NCBI RefSeq assembly: GCF_036370855.1
Contig: NC_088132.1
Coordinates: forward strand, 68,626,841-68,690,840
Reading direction: 5' to 3'
Source: Dromaius novaehollandiae
Lineage: Eukaryota; Chordata; Aves; Casuariiformes; Dromaiidae
DNA: 64,000 nucleotides
Made by a program: the position numbers and the translations under genes. Below are positions 25,901-38,993 of the stretch, piece after piece. Position 1 is the first letter of the stretch. Each line of letters begins with the position of its first letter. The notes under the pieces are model-generated. The model saw nothing but the letters and a program-made list of their open reading frames with translations, was not told the origin of the DNA and did not search any database.

Positions 25901-28340
25901 CTGTGCAGTCTCAGACTAGGGAGGGATGGAGAGGACAAGCTGGCAGCAATATTGCATTTGCCTTCTCCTGAGTTTCAATATCACACGGGCTGATTTGGGC
26001 CAGGGAGCAGCACAGGGATTGCTTTAATACAGATAGCTAGTGATTTTTACCGACAGAGAGCGTGCTCTGACCGCACCTGTGCTAGCTGGGGAATTGGATG
26101 TATGTGGCTTAACTCCAAGGTTACGGGGTCTCTTGCATTAAAGTTGTCTGTCACTCCAGGGAAATCTGCCACTTTCCAAAAGGCGGCTTTCTGTCCTTTT
26201 GTGACATTGAAGCACTGCTCCAAGTGTAATGGAATTGACCTGATTTTGATTAGGTGTATATAGTCATCTGTTGTATAGTATTTCATGACCATATCTGTGG
26301 TCATGAAAACAGAATGAAGTGTAGGGGAGAAAAGGAAAAGGTAGCAAACATCAGAATTTCAACTGTATTTTTCCTCTCTTTATCCATTTAGAGCACTGCA
26401 TCTTTCCATTAAGTATAGTAGGTGAAGACAAGAGTTTGGTACTTCTTTTCCTTGTTAATACTGAATGCTCTGCAGTGCAGTGGCAGTAGCACAGTTCAGT
26501 GCAATGTGGAGACCTCTGTCATTGTCCCTTTCAAGGAGCTTGCAGAATAGGGGGAGGGTTCAGAAGTCACATTTTGGTGTGATTATGAATGCCCTGGTTC
26601 AGCCTCCCTGAGGACTTTTGCACTGAGAGCTCTTTGCAAAAGATAACCACAAGTATAAAGTTACCAATCGAGTATCCCCATTAAAAAATGTGGTAGCACT
26701 AAAACAGACACACAAATGAATTTCAGACTTAGCTCTTTCAGAATGATAAAAATCCCTGGCAAATCTGCTTAGATTTAAGAGAAATTGAAACATCCAGTGA
26801 ACATATGTGTTTTAAACTGCCATGGGAAAACTTTTGAAATACATTTGTACACATCTGCTGTCTTATTTTTCATGCTGTTATGGTATCCAAGTATTCACAA
26901 AATATTCATTGACAGTGAAGTTAGGCTTCACATGCAACTGAATGTTAGGTCTAAATACAAATGACTGGCTCCATACAGAACATTAATGTGCCAGATGTGC
27001 TGGTCTGTGGATTGTAACAATAAGCAGACTCCCCACATGGGCGCAGCCAGATTTGTCTTTCAGCTGTGATACCAGGTTGCCATTTCACCCGTGACAAAAC
27101 TGTTCACTTTCTTCTATTACAATATGCCAGCGAATAACAAAGACGTGCCTCCTCAGCTACAGCAAATGTATTGTAATAGCTAATCAGAGAATAACCTTTC
27201 TTCAGGGGAGACAAAGCCGCATCTACCAGCCGAAGAAGCTGTGAGCTCCCTGAGAAGCCCCCTGGACTCACTCAAAGGACACACAAAACCTGGATGAAGG
27301 CTGGGATCTTGGGCAATAGCTGAGCGTTAGGTGGTCATATGCCACTGTTGCCTGAAACTTTCATTTGGGATAGTCAGTTGGTGACCTGGTGCTGGCTGCA
27401 AGGTACAGAGGTGCCTTTCCATAGTAATCTCAGAAGCTCTAAAACCTTCTTAAAAATCAGGATCAACAACTGAAAATTGACATCACTATCAGTCTTTGGG
27501 TATGTGTGAGTGATAGGAATTTAAGCTTATCAACCTGTCATTATAGTTGCATTGGTAGATGGCTATGTGCATCTATTTTATTTCATCTGACAGAGCTTAT
27601 GAATTCACAAATCGAAAAGCATAATGAAATGTGTTTTAGCTCATCGAGGTGGCAGGCTCTCCTTCTTCCATTCTGTGTTCAGGTTTCCAGTGGAGAACAC
27701 AGTAGCCACAACCTTGTTCTCCTTTGGAATGAGGATGCTAAAGTGATTTGAATCTGGCAATATAAGTAATACTCACTTCATCTTATTTATGTTTTTACAC
27801 TAGTATACAATAAATATCACATCTAGGTGCATGCAAGCACGTGCTGTCTAATTGCTTATATGTCAGTAATGGAATTTAAGCTAGTTTTTGGCTGCTTTTC
27901 CCCCTCCGAGCAGCATAAATGCTTGAAAATACTGGCCTTTGTCAAGAGCAGACTAACGTTGCTATCAGTCAACACATTAGTTTCTGCACATTCACCTTGG
28001 AGCAGTCACTGTGTGAGCCTGTGCCCTACGGTCACTGGGCTGAAGAGGGCCGTGTGCCAGCCCTGCACATCCCTCTGCTCTGGAAGTAGGATAGAAGTCA
28101 ATTATAGCTGCCTTGCTAGCGGTCTGGAGTTTTTCCAGCCAATTCTTGCTTTTCTGTAGCCAGACTGGAGACGTGGGTCTGTCACCGCTCCGGACAGACC
28201 CTCCTTCTCCATAAAGAGCCTTTGGAGCATGACACTGCCCTAGCTCATATGTGTGGGAGTGATCTCCACGCCACTTCCTAATGATTTTATCCTTTAGATT
28301 TGCATTTTAACCGTTATGTTAAACCAATCAGCTCATCACC
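23000..28340. other. Intergenic DNA with a faint ancient-repeat fragment
   Basis: Non-coding. At about 23,650-23,760 the words ggatcagatcagatccacag and accactgatttcaacaggaa, followed by tttgag, resemble an old amniote repeat whose consensus contains attgacttcaatgggagttt. Related words recur near 36,290 and 38,240. A TATA-like gctataaaagg at 24,213-24,223 has no exon after it. No gene is recognised. Confidence 0.5.
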
Positions 28341-28380
28341 AGAGTGATCAGACCTCTATCTTTTGTGACCCCTAGTAATG

Positions 28381-28690
28381 ACAGGGGCGGTGGGCACAGA
28401 CTCCCTGGCCACCAGTTTGCGGGTCGCCTTCTGCCCAGCCCTGAAACGGGGGCAGAAACACCTCCTGCAGAATGGCCCAAATACCTGAAAAGAGGGAGCA
28501 TGTCCCTGCTGGGGTGTGTTTTTCCACCTCTCAGGTGCCAGGGCTGTGAGACTGGTGTCAGCTCCGCGAGGGGCCGGTGGGGAAGGGCCCCTGAACCGCT
28601 CGGCTCCCGCGAGCCCATGGCTCTCCGGCGAACGACCCCGGCCAGCGTTGCTGCAAAGGGGCCTGTGGGCACGGCCCAGCCGGCTTTCCC
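28381..28690. promoter_or_regulatory. Orphan CpG-rich patch
   Basis: About 300 bases of clearly GC-rich DNA with roughly twenty CpGs, clustered in runs such as agctccgcgaggggccggtg and ctctccggcgaacgaccccg. The sequence on both sides is AT-rich. A CCAAT-type word (aaccaatcag) lies just upstream at 28,323-28,332. Overlapping open frames on both strands (up to 192 codons) follow from composition and are not recognised. It may be an intergenic CpG island with promoter or enhancer activity, or the remnant of a GC-rich element. Confidence 0.4.
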
Positions 28691-28699
28691 CCAGCAAGA

Positions 28700-31600
28700 A
28701 CATCACGACTCCTACCTTAGTCAGTTTTTGTTTGCATTTTTTTGTTTTCTTAGTATAAAGCGTAACCCCAGAAACACTTGGGCAGTAATTGCACTCCTCA
28801 TGAAACATAATAATCCCCAATATTTCCCAGGGGGACAAGGCAAATCATACACTTTTCAGTTCAAACTCCAGAATAAAACAACATTTTTGCTGTATTGTAA
28901 AAATATAATGGCCCTATGCTGAGAGACAAATAGTGCCGAGACACTGTATGATATATTTATTTAGTCACGCTCTTTGCCTCTGCTTGTTAGTGGATTGCAG
29001 AATATTTGAGATAATTCTTTAAAGCAATGATCAGTGTTCATGTTTGGGTTGGGGGTAAATGTTGTCATAGATGAAACAGAAATAGAGACAAAACAGCTTC
29101 AGATGAGCTTTACAGAGAAAAAAGTGATTTGCCTCCTTTTAGTTTCTGTGAAGGAAGACATGAAAAGAAGTTTCTTGCTTGGCTATATGGACACATGTAT
29201 CTGTGTGTGTTTTTGTGTGTGTGTCTACATGCATATAAAATAAGTCTTGAATCATTCTTAAAAACTCTCTTCAGGAATAGAGAACCACTGTAAAAGATCA
29301 AGCATCTGGAACTTAAGAAGAAGGAAAGTCATACCGGCTGTTTAAAATCCTATATCTCATTTATTGACTCTTAAATTCCATTTAAGAGTTGCAAAGGCCT
29401 ATTGAATATGCAAGTTTTGCTCCTAATAAATAGGTGTATTTTATTGTGCTGCCAGATGATCTCATGGGAAAGACAGCAGAATCTTAAAAGCAATCATAAT
29501 CCGCTTATCAGTTACAAACCCTATTGATTTACTTTTTAAATGAAAATGTAACTGGAAAGGTAAAATATTTGCTTTTAAAAGATGACAATTTTACTGACTG
29601 TGTGGGTTGAGAATAAAAGAGGCAACTGACTGAAAGCCTGCAGATTTGATTGAAGAATCAAACAGAAAATTATTCTTGCATGTGTTAAAGCATAGACAAA
29701 TAGCCTAGTTTGCTGTGTTTATGATGGCTGATAGTGATGTGGGATGAGAGAGAAGGCAGGGATTAATAATATTTTATTGCTGCTTAGGGAAATTTTAAAT
29801 AGAACCACTGAGATCCTTTACTGATTAAGGCTTCATAAGGGAATTTTATTCTTAAGAAATGACCCTGCTAGATACTGTGTAAAGAAGCAGAATCTTCTCA
29901 CAGATGGGTTTTGCATGTCGATTGGGAATTTGGAGCTTTAGAGCTAACATGTGTTTATGCTTTAGAATAATAGGCACAGAAGACTACTTTTTTAGCCACC
30001 CAGGAGCCTTATTCCAGACTCTACAGGCTTTTTTTTAAGGCACTTTCTCCAACCACATAGGATAGAGACAAATTCTCAGGGAAGAACTTGTATGTCATAT
30101 AGGGAAATTTGTTCACAGGGAGCCAAAGAAAAAGCCCCCCCCCCCCCCCCCCCGACTAAAACCAACCAAAATCTGGCTATGTACCTAACTGCTGCTGGAA
30201 GCTATGTACTAGGCCTTGAGACTGCATCTCAGAAGTGCCAGTCATGGATATTTTATAGATACTTTTCTATATATAGAATAAATAGCAGTAAGAAAGGAAG
30301 GAAAAGTGGAAAGTGTAGAATTCAAGAAACGAGGACTCCAGTGATGAGCTGCTTCAAAGGGTTTAGCAGTGTGGCATGTTTACTGTTTCTTTCCTGAGAT
30401 GTAGTAAATCACTCAGTAATTTCTATGTTCCCACAGAGATGGAAGATAGACATTCATTAGTCTCATTCATTGTAAGTCACTGACTATAGGGAAAAAATCC
30501 TCCCTCAATTAGAAATCTGGCCTTTGCATTGTGAATCCCTGGTTAAACATACTGTTTTACTGTTCAAAAGGCATCACCTGTATTTCAAAAAAGCAGTTTG
30601 TAATACAGGCAAAATGCATTTTATCTATAATTTCAAGAAACTGAACACGTAGGGTCTGACACCTCCTGTTGACAGAGGAAGAGAATTTGTCTGGCATCAT
30701 CTAATCTGATCTTCTTGGTCCAATGAAGAGAAGGGACCTAGGACTGCACTCTTCTCATGGTCTCTTGTCTTCTCTTCCTGTGGCAAATTGTAGTTTTGTG
30801 GATTTGTGGAGAGAGAGGGAGTGTCCAGTGGATCTTAGGTTTATTTCAGGAGTTTTGAGGAGGTGAGAGAAAGAGGGGAATATGGAGAATGTGCACTTTT
30901 GGACTAAACATCTGTTACCTGCCAACCTGCAGTCACTGTGCCTCTGCTCGGGATACCAGGTGCTGCCATCCAGCCCCACACACCAGAGTGTCCATACAAA
31001 TCCGATGGATGTATCTGGGATCACCTTCATTTTAGTCTTCTCAGGTGATGGATTTACTCGTTTTTTGCATCCACTCATTCACAGACACATTTACTCCTAG
31101 AACGGGAGTGTTATTGCAGAGTAGTGGTGAAAAAAAAGATTGTCCTTGAAGGGATTTGCAATATGCAGACCCACTGGCAGCTGGTTTCATCTCTGAATTT
31201 AATTAGTTTTACTAGACGTGATATAAGGCAGTGTTGAAATTGGTCCATTATTATCCTATAGTCTGTCTGCTTATCTGTGCAGGATTAAACATACACTGAA
31301 AACCTATGAGCAATGTCACTAGGAAGCTGAAGAACTCTGCATTTACAAACAAGCTAAAGGGTGAAATATTAAGACAAATACTTCTCTCTAATATTCTCTC
31401 TAACAGGCTGCTTCCTTTAACTAAAATAACAAACCTAAATAAAATCATGCCATTTAAAGAGACCTAGCTTGCCAGAGGCAAACAAGTGCACACGAGGCAT
31501 AATTGCTAATCAAGAGGATAGACTGCTGACAAATCATGAAACATTTGCACTGCTAGCTCATACTTTGAGCACTTCTGTAGAGAAAAGGTATCAACATCAG

Positions 31601-34600
31601 AAACGTTTAAGTGTCATGCTAGAATTTTTTACTCTTTGAAGCCTGAAAGCCAGGGAAAGCATAAACTACACATCTTTATTTCCACTGAGATCCTTTCAAA
31701 TCTCATATTAAAAAATACATTCAAATAATTATAAATTGGTGAGCATTAAAGGAACTGAAATGGGTTTGTATTTTCCACAGGTCTGCTTCTCCTTTTGTAG
31801 GGGTTTTATACCAGAAAAATGTTATCCATTTCAGTGTTTATGTATAGATATGTATCTATATATCTACAAGAAAGAGATTCAGGTTTTTCACTTTTCTGTG
31901 AGGACCTAAAGGACGTTTAGCTGTTCATATGAGAAGAGCACAAGCAGAATATCTTGTATTAAAAAAGGCAGCAGTGATCGGCTGCTCCTTTTCAGTACCT
32001 TGTGCCACTTCCCGCAGAGGAGGCAGCTTGCCTCTCTGCAGATACCAAAACACAGGTGCACACCATAAAACTGAACTGGAACTTGGATCCTAAATGAAAA
32101 AGATCTGTGATCCTTTTGATACCATTAGGCATGCAATTAGTCCCACAGATTTGGTGATACTATTCACATGATTTAAGTTCTTTTGTAACTCATAAGCGAA
32201 ATCCAACAGATGCTTAACTCTTTTGTTGTAATAGGCCAGACAGCATTTACTGAAGGTCTGAGAAACTGCTCTTTGAACCAAAATCTGTGTTTGATCATGT
32301 TTGGTTAGAACAGGCGGGGGAGAACAAGCCTGATTTTGGTATTGCATTCGCTCTCAAAGATAAATTGTATTTTCTTTTTGGACATTCAAAATGACAGTGA
32401 GACCTGAGCTACAGAACCAGTGTCAACAGAATTGGACACCTGGAATCAGGTAACAAATTCTAAAAATTTTTGATCCAATATTTTATATAAATCAAGGCTT
32501 ACACCACTGCAAGAGTTTGCTACTCGGAGGAAAAAATGTCTTTCAGTAGCATGCCTAATAGTATTATTTTCTTTTTATATTAAGGAATTCAGAGCCCAAT
32601 CCTGAAGAAAACCGAGGAGCGGTCTAAAGGTGGACAGAGGCCCTGGGAGCTGCTGTGAGGGAGGCAGTCCTGCTTCCACCTTCTGCACGGAGACCTTGGC
32701 AAAGCTTCTGGTGGTGGGCAGCCTCATCCGGCTGCCCAGGGTGCCCCACTGCAGCAGGTAGCCTCATCCCAGGTGTAAAACGTTGACACAAGAGAGTGCT
32801 TGCTTGCTTTGCCTAACCTGTAGGTGTTAGCTCTGCACCTGAAAAGGGTTTGCTCGAAGAGCCTGATGCATAAACAGCAGCTTTTTCTAGTGAGTCCTCA
32901 GCTTCTGAAGCAAATTTCATCTTAACTAAAACAGTAATTTATTTCAGGAAAATAGCGCTATCTGTCATAATTGTACTTGGCAAGCCTCAGTAGGTCTACA
33001 GTTGTTATTTTAAAAGCCAGTGTTTGCCAACATGGTAAAATCAAGATGCAAGTATCTTTACTTCAGATACGAAATAGTGTTGAAATGCCCTATGCTGAAG
33101 TTTGGCAAATTTTGGCAACTATTTTAACAGTGAATAATTACTGAAATTACTCTTTGCTGTGCTATTGTTCTCCTTTCCATGAGAATTACTGCTAAGACAG
33201 CTCAGGAACAGCAGACTCAGTGGTACCACTTTTATAAGCAAAGATAAAGCCTTGGAAAAGTATTAACACATATCTACATCTGTCATCTAAATGCTGACTG
33301 ATTTAAAACAGATTATTCTTTACATATTGAGCATTTGGTGTACTAAACTGAGGTGTTTAGGTTATTTGATTGATTTCCATTTTCATTACAGTCCCATATT
33401 TATTTAGTCTTGTCTCCTGTTTAATGTTAGGGATAGGTATTTGGGTTCCACCTTTTTTCCTCAAATCCCCCATATATTGCGTGCACAACAGTTGGCATTA
33501 CAGTTCAGTTTGTTGCCTGGAGACAGCTGTCGGGATGCACGGTAGTATAAATCACACCTGACACTGTTGCTAAGGAAATAAGACCATCTCCTGCTTTTCC
33601 TTTAGGCCTTGTAATAAGAGAGGCAAACAAAATAAGTGGTTTGTATTCAGGATATTTAAATATTGCTTTAGTTTAGCAAAAGTGAAAAGGAAACTACATA
33701 ATGTACATCTGTAACAGCTTTCCTGGGGAACAAATACTGCGTTTTCTTTCTTCTGAAGGTGATTATTGGAAGCACAGGATTACAGCTTGTTGTGTGATGG
33801 AGGAGAATAATTAGACACAATTTGGATTTAGGGCATAGCAACTCAGTAAACTTTTTGGAGGCTTTTTAAATTTGCAGAGCAGTGCCTGCTGTTCACCCTA
33901 ATCTTTATGGTGCTTTGAAGAAAAAGAAGTATTTTTGTTACCAAAAGCCTGATAGTAAAAGTGAAAATGGGACTTGAGAAGTTACTTCTTCAGTTAAGAA
34001 GACCATAAAAGAATTTAATTTGTCGAGTTCATTTATTTCTTCCCTCTATGTAAAGAATCACAGAATGCATACTTAAGTTGTTCTTGACAAAATACTTGTT
34101 AGAGACTTAGTTAAGTAAATACATTTGGGGAACAATGGCAAATCTGTGAACACATTTCTCGGTCTCCCCCAGCTTTCTGTTAAGCCTCTTTCTCTAGAGG
34201 CGATTGCAGAGAGGCTGGCTGGGGGGACTGATCACCTCTTGCTGCCACCAGTCTGTCACACCAGCAGGAAGGAGTCGGGCAGCTCCTGCTCCATGCTGAT
34301 TTATTCTTATCCCTTGGTTGAGAGCAGTGTGCAAAGAGCTCTTTTTTAAAATAAAAATAACTTCACAATGTGCACAGTAACAGTTATTTTGCTCTTTTCT
34401 AAAATAAGACAGACTTCTTGAACAGCTTTCTCATCTTTTATCCTCTGTAAAACCCATGCAAGTCCCAAATCAGCATAGCATACCAAATCTTTGTATTGCA
34501 TAGTGTTGGAAACAAAGTTCATCACTACAGGGAAACAAATCCTTGGAAATTTCTCTCTCGAGAGATTTTAAGATATTTAGAGGTATCTAAACATTTTGAG

Positions 34601-37600
34601 TCTATTACTAGTATTGTAGCTGATTTATAAGTCTCATAATTATTTCTCTACTTATCATTTATTTATTTTGATTTATACAAACAATAAAGAAAGAACCTAC
34701 CCCTGTCCCTAGGCACGCCTCATAACTTTTGAGTATCTTAAATCTCTGAAGCTTTAACAGACAAAACACCAGCAATAATATTTACTCCCTTTCGTAAGTA
34801 TTTTAAAGGCCCCATTTTAAGTTCTTGACATTTATCCTCCTGAGACTTTTTGCCCTCAGAATCAAGGAAAAAAGGACAGGCTTTGTAGTCTGGACCAGAA
34901 TACCTTTCTTTGGGAGAAACAAATATCAAACAGTTCAAATCTTTCATGGCAATTCCTTCCCTTTGGTGCTGAGCAAGGCCAACCTCACGAGCCGCTGGCC
35001 ACTGAGACGAATGGTAGAGATGCCAAATCAAAAGCTGGCCCAGGATTTCACACATTTTAACCACCTACATACTAGTATGCTAATTATTCATTCATATTAT
35101 TAAATTGTATCACACTAGCAAGTAGAGGTTCCAATTAGCATGTCACTGTGAGAAAAACCTGAACTAAAGAATTTACTACTATAGGAGAGAAATTACTGTA
35201 GGGCAAGAAGTGCACAGGAGGAACGTGGAAGAGTTAACGGTGAGGCATTTCTCGTTAGGGTAATGAGCAGTGCTGTCCGTATACCTTCCTAACCATTGTA
35301 AAGTGTTCTGTAGGCACTGTGCTGTAAGTGGATTAAAGGAGAATTTAAAAGAAAGTATTATTCTTCCTCCTTTCTCTTACCCTCTTATCTCTGATTGACA
35401 CATGTAGTTTTAACAGAGACAGGCACTGCCTTTTTATATTTTTATTTTAAAATATTCTCGCGTGTACAAGAAACACCAGAACTTTGTTCTATATCTAACA
35501 AGACTTCCTTTTTTCAAGGACTGGATGTACAGTAAAAGGATGTTCAGACTATTCCAATGTACTTTTGTAAGGATTTTTTTCCCCTAAGGTATTATTTCTT
35601 GGTCAGTAAAACAGTTATCCACTGCTATCACGCACCCAAAATCTGAAATCCTTTGCTCTCGTATTTTTCTTTATTATTCTTCACTATCCTGCAGCTCTTC
35701 TTTGTGCAGCAGACAGAAGGTGGCATTTCAAACCAATCTCAGATGAACTTTTCTAACTTACTGAAAGTTGCTGAGCTCTTCCTAGTAAAGAAAATTGCTA
35801 GAATTGCTAGCAAAAACTATTGGACAACAGAACTGGAGTCATGGCTATCAGATATCTTCTTCAAGAAGGCTTGAAACACCTTTAGTGTGAGTGATTCATC
35901 ATTTCCTAGCCTGATTTCTAGCTTCAAGTGTGCATGTTTGAAACACATTTCTCAAAATGACTTTTTTCTGGAGGCAGCAGAGTTTAAAAGTATTGCTTTT
36001 GCCTTCTGGATGCCCTTAGTTTGGGGAACTAAGGGTGCCTTTCTCCAAATAGGTCAAGAAAATTTTCAGCCTGGAATCCCAAGTTTGTTTCCAGGCAAGA
36101 AGAATGATACAGTAGATCACAACTTTTTACCAGTAATTTTTTCTCTTTCACACTGAAAAAGTAGATCAAGCTTTTCATTTTCTTTCCACAACAGAGCAGC
36201 TGTTTAGCCAACAGTGTGACTTGAAAAGCTTTGCCACATCCCCGGGAAAGTCCAAGCAGCAGTCTTGAAGACTGGCTCCCTTGCATTTGGTGGCAAACTT
36301 CCTATTGACTTCAAAGGGGCAAAGATTTTACCTGCTATATCTCCTCAGTCTGTGTGTGATTCAAGCTGTTTATCATCCAGAACATTCAGAAACCTCCCGT
36401 TGCCATTTCTCTTTCAGCAATGGAAAATTCTTCCAAAAATGAAATTCTAAAAATGGGACTGAGTGTTGCCTGCTTTTTCACTTCATATGGCTAGTGGAAT
36501 AACACATCAACACTCCTGTTTTTCAGATGGCATATGTTTAACGTAACAGTGAGAAACATTATCAGTCTATCTTTACAGTTTAGCTGCTGATGAATATGCC
36601 GTATCATTTTCATTCAGATAGTTTAACAAAATAGTAATGCCCTGAATCAATACACATTTTCTTCCATTCATGAACAGGTACTGTCCAATTGCGATATGCT
36701 TATATATGTATATTTGTATAAATCTGTTTTTTACAACTACATTTCACCCCGTTAACCCAGAAAGAACACAGTTAATATAGAAGAATACTTAAAAGTCTTC
36801 AAATTTAAGCTTGTACTTAAAATTAAACTAATTAAGCCTAAATACTTTGTTAAGCTCTGCCACTGTGCTCTGTTTCGAGAGGTCCTTTCATTTGTTTGGG
36901 GAGTAGTGACACCAAAACCCAAGCTGTTTCTCTCCAGCTTCTCCCTCTTCTCCAGGTTCCTTGGTGCTTCTCTCATTTTACCTTGCCATCGCTGTGGGCA
37001 AAAGCGTTCAGTTCCCCGAGTTTTCCGGAACCAGCCTCAGTTTCAAACCCAGCACCTGAGGTGCTTTTTCTGTAACACAGCAGGTGAGCAGTGAAATTCC
37101 CAGCACCTTACCAGCCACTTTCCTTCTGTCATTATTTTAATTTCATCCTCGAATAAGTGGGCTTTACAAAGCTCTAACTACTATGCAGAAAACATCCAGA
37201 AACCCCTCTTAGGTGAAAGTACAACTGCAGCACTAGCTAGATTAAGTTTCAGCTTTCCACAGCAGTGGAAATTGGAACTCTATTGCTTTGTACACAGAAA
37301 AATGTATTTCAGTTAAGTCTGTATGTGTCTGTGTGCACGTCATCGCAGACCACGTGGCCTTGCAACTTGAATTCTTCCATTTAGTTGTCTGGTCCATGTG
37401 AGCCCCCATCGACCTTCACAGTGCTTGGAGCTGACACGAGGAAAAGTAGATGTTACACTTTACAGTATTGTCATGTTCTAACTTGCTAAACCCTGAAGAA
37501 AAATATGTTTCGAAAGCAGCTGATCCAGAGAAATAACTTGACATATTGCTGTAAAGGACTGCTTTTCCTATTACCCTGAAAGAATTTAATGAAAAGAGTG

Positions 37601-37820
37601 GGTCTCTTGGAAAAACAGAACAACTAGAAGACATGGCAAAGTGATTGTATCCTGAGTTCAGGAAGGCAAAAGAAATGAGCTGCTTAGACCTGCATGAAAC
37701 ATCAACTTTATTTCTTTATAGGACTGACTCTTCAGATTTGCAAATAACATTTTGAATTTGTACTCCAGTTTTGATGGGAGAGCCGCCTTTCCTTAAAAAA
37801 AAGGAAAAGAAAAGAGATGA
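28700..37820. other. Intergenic DNA with simple repeats and old repeat scraps
   Basis: Long AT-rich non-coding stretch. A TG-rich tract lies at 29,201-29,224 and a 19-base C run at 30,135-30,153. A moderately GC-rich segment lies at about 32,620-32,770. An old repeat fragment at about 36,290-36,335 (cttcctattgacttcaaagg, then ggcaaagattttacc) resembles the 'attgacttcaatggg' amniote repeat. Open frames up to 124 codons, such as 34,738-35,064 on the minus strand, are not identifiable. No gene is seen. Confidence 0.55.
30135..30153. repeat. Poly-C homopolymer (19 C)
   Basis: Nineteen consecutive C bases in otherwise AT-rich intergenic DNA, preceded by a short A/G stretch and followed by gactaaaacc. 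The exact length is prone to sequencing or assembly error. Confidence 0.9.
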
Positions 37821-37828
37821 TCCTGAAT

Positions 37829-38000
37829 GCTCGTACTGAGTGCCAGAGGGGAAGCCGTGAACGCCTGCCTGGCCCCGCAGCTGCTCCCGAGCGGGCGCTC
37901 GCGCTGCCCTGGGTCCTGCCCGCGAAGAGCAGCAGCCGACCTTTTCTCTCCAGCTGCAGAAGCAAGTTCATCTCAAATGAACCGAGCGCGTTAACCCCAT
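37829..38000. other. Short CpG-dense patch
   Basis: About 170 bases with around fifteen CpGs, for example gctcccgagcgggcgctcgc and cctgcccgcgaagagc, then aaccgagcgcgtt. The flanks are AT-rich with A-runs (gcctttccttaaaaaaaagg upstream). Open frames on both strands are short and unrecognised. It could be an orphan CpG island or a decayed GC-rich element. Confidence 0.4.
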
Positions 38001-38009
38001 CTCTCCCAC

Positions 38010-38990
38010 CACTGTGCTGAAGAGATCTCTTTCTCCCCTGCTCCCATATATGATTTAGTTGATGCCAAAAGATACTTCTGAAGAGAAGGTTTTGATTTGG
38101 TTATCGCATGTTTTTTTCCTAACAGGCAGGAAAAATTCAATAGGCTTTTGGGTGTCAGGAAAATGCAGCTAGCCTTCCAGGACTCAAATCAGAAAAGCTC
38201 ATGCTGAAGTTCCCTTTGCTAGGCCAAGAACGTATGTAGGTGCTTCACTGAATCAAGGCCTTATTCTGATTCCTAGACTATTGCATCAAATGAAAAATAT
38301 TTTAAAATGAGAAAATGCTTTTGAAACACTGGCAGACTGTGAGGAGCACATTATTGAAGCTGCACTCACCAGTCCTTCAGGGTCCAGGGCAACTTTGTGA
38401 GACATGCTGGCAGTAGTTGGCCCTGGAAATAAAGTTCAGAGGCCTGATCCCTCCCTGACGGCTGCACTGAAAGCCAGGACCCAGCGTGGTCCACATGACT
38501 CCATGACTTTGAGAGAAATGAGTTACTAAATTCGATCTACTGTAACTTGTTGGTTTATATTGCTTGCAGATTATGTGGGGAGAAGTCTCCTATGGCTTTT
38601 TTAACCCCTGTCTTTCCCAAGGGAATTAGGCAAATATTGTACAGCCTAGCGTAAAATGTGTGACTTATATTGCAAAAATAATGAGTTTTAATTCTGAGGG
38701 GATTGTATTTTTATTAGGCATTCCTCATATCTTTTATTCACTCGGTGTCATACAGATCATTACACTTTCAAACTTAATTATCTTTATAATCCAGAGCAGC
38801 ACTGCATTTAATGAAATTGTTTTTAACAACTTTTCTTTCTGGTAGCAAGTCATGATGCACAGCAATTAGAGCCAATCCTACAGGCAAAAAAATCAGAAAC
38901 AGATACTTTATTTCCTAACTTTAGTTAAAAATACTTATGGCCTTTTGGAATGGTTTGGAATGGTACTGCATGGTCAGGCGACTAAGATAT
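38010..38990. other. Intergenic DNA with an ancient-repeat fragment
   Basis: At about 38,235-38,300 the words cactgaatcaaggccttatt, ctgattcctagactattgca and tcaaatgaaaaat resemble the 'ctgaatcagggcctgattctgattcc' amniote repeat, whose other parts seem present near 23.7 and 36.3 kb. The rest is unremarkable AT-rich sequence. Confidence 0.45.
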
Positions 38991-38993
38991 TAG

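Noticed and set aside
34058..34075. Minus-strand CR1 tail (aaagaatcacagaatg)
   Set aside because: The match is limited to about 13 bases and the following sequence does not continue as CR1.
34738..35064. 108-codon minus-strand frame that looks somewhat protein-like
   Set aside because: No recognisable family, no splice or polyadenylation context, and an overlapping plus-strand frame of similar length.
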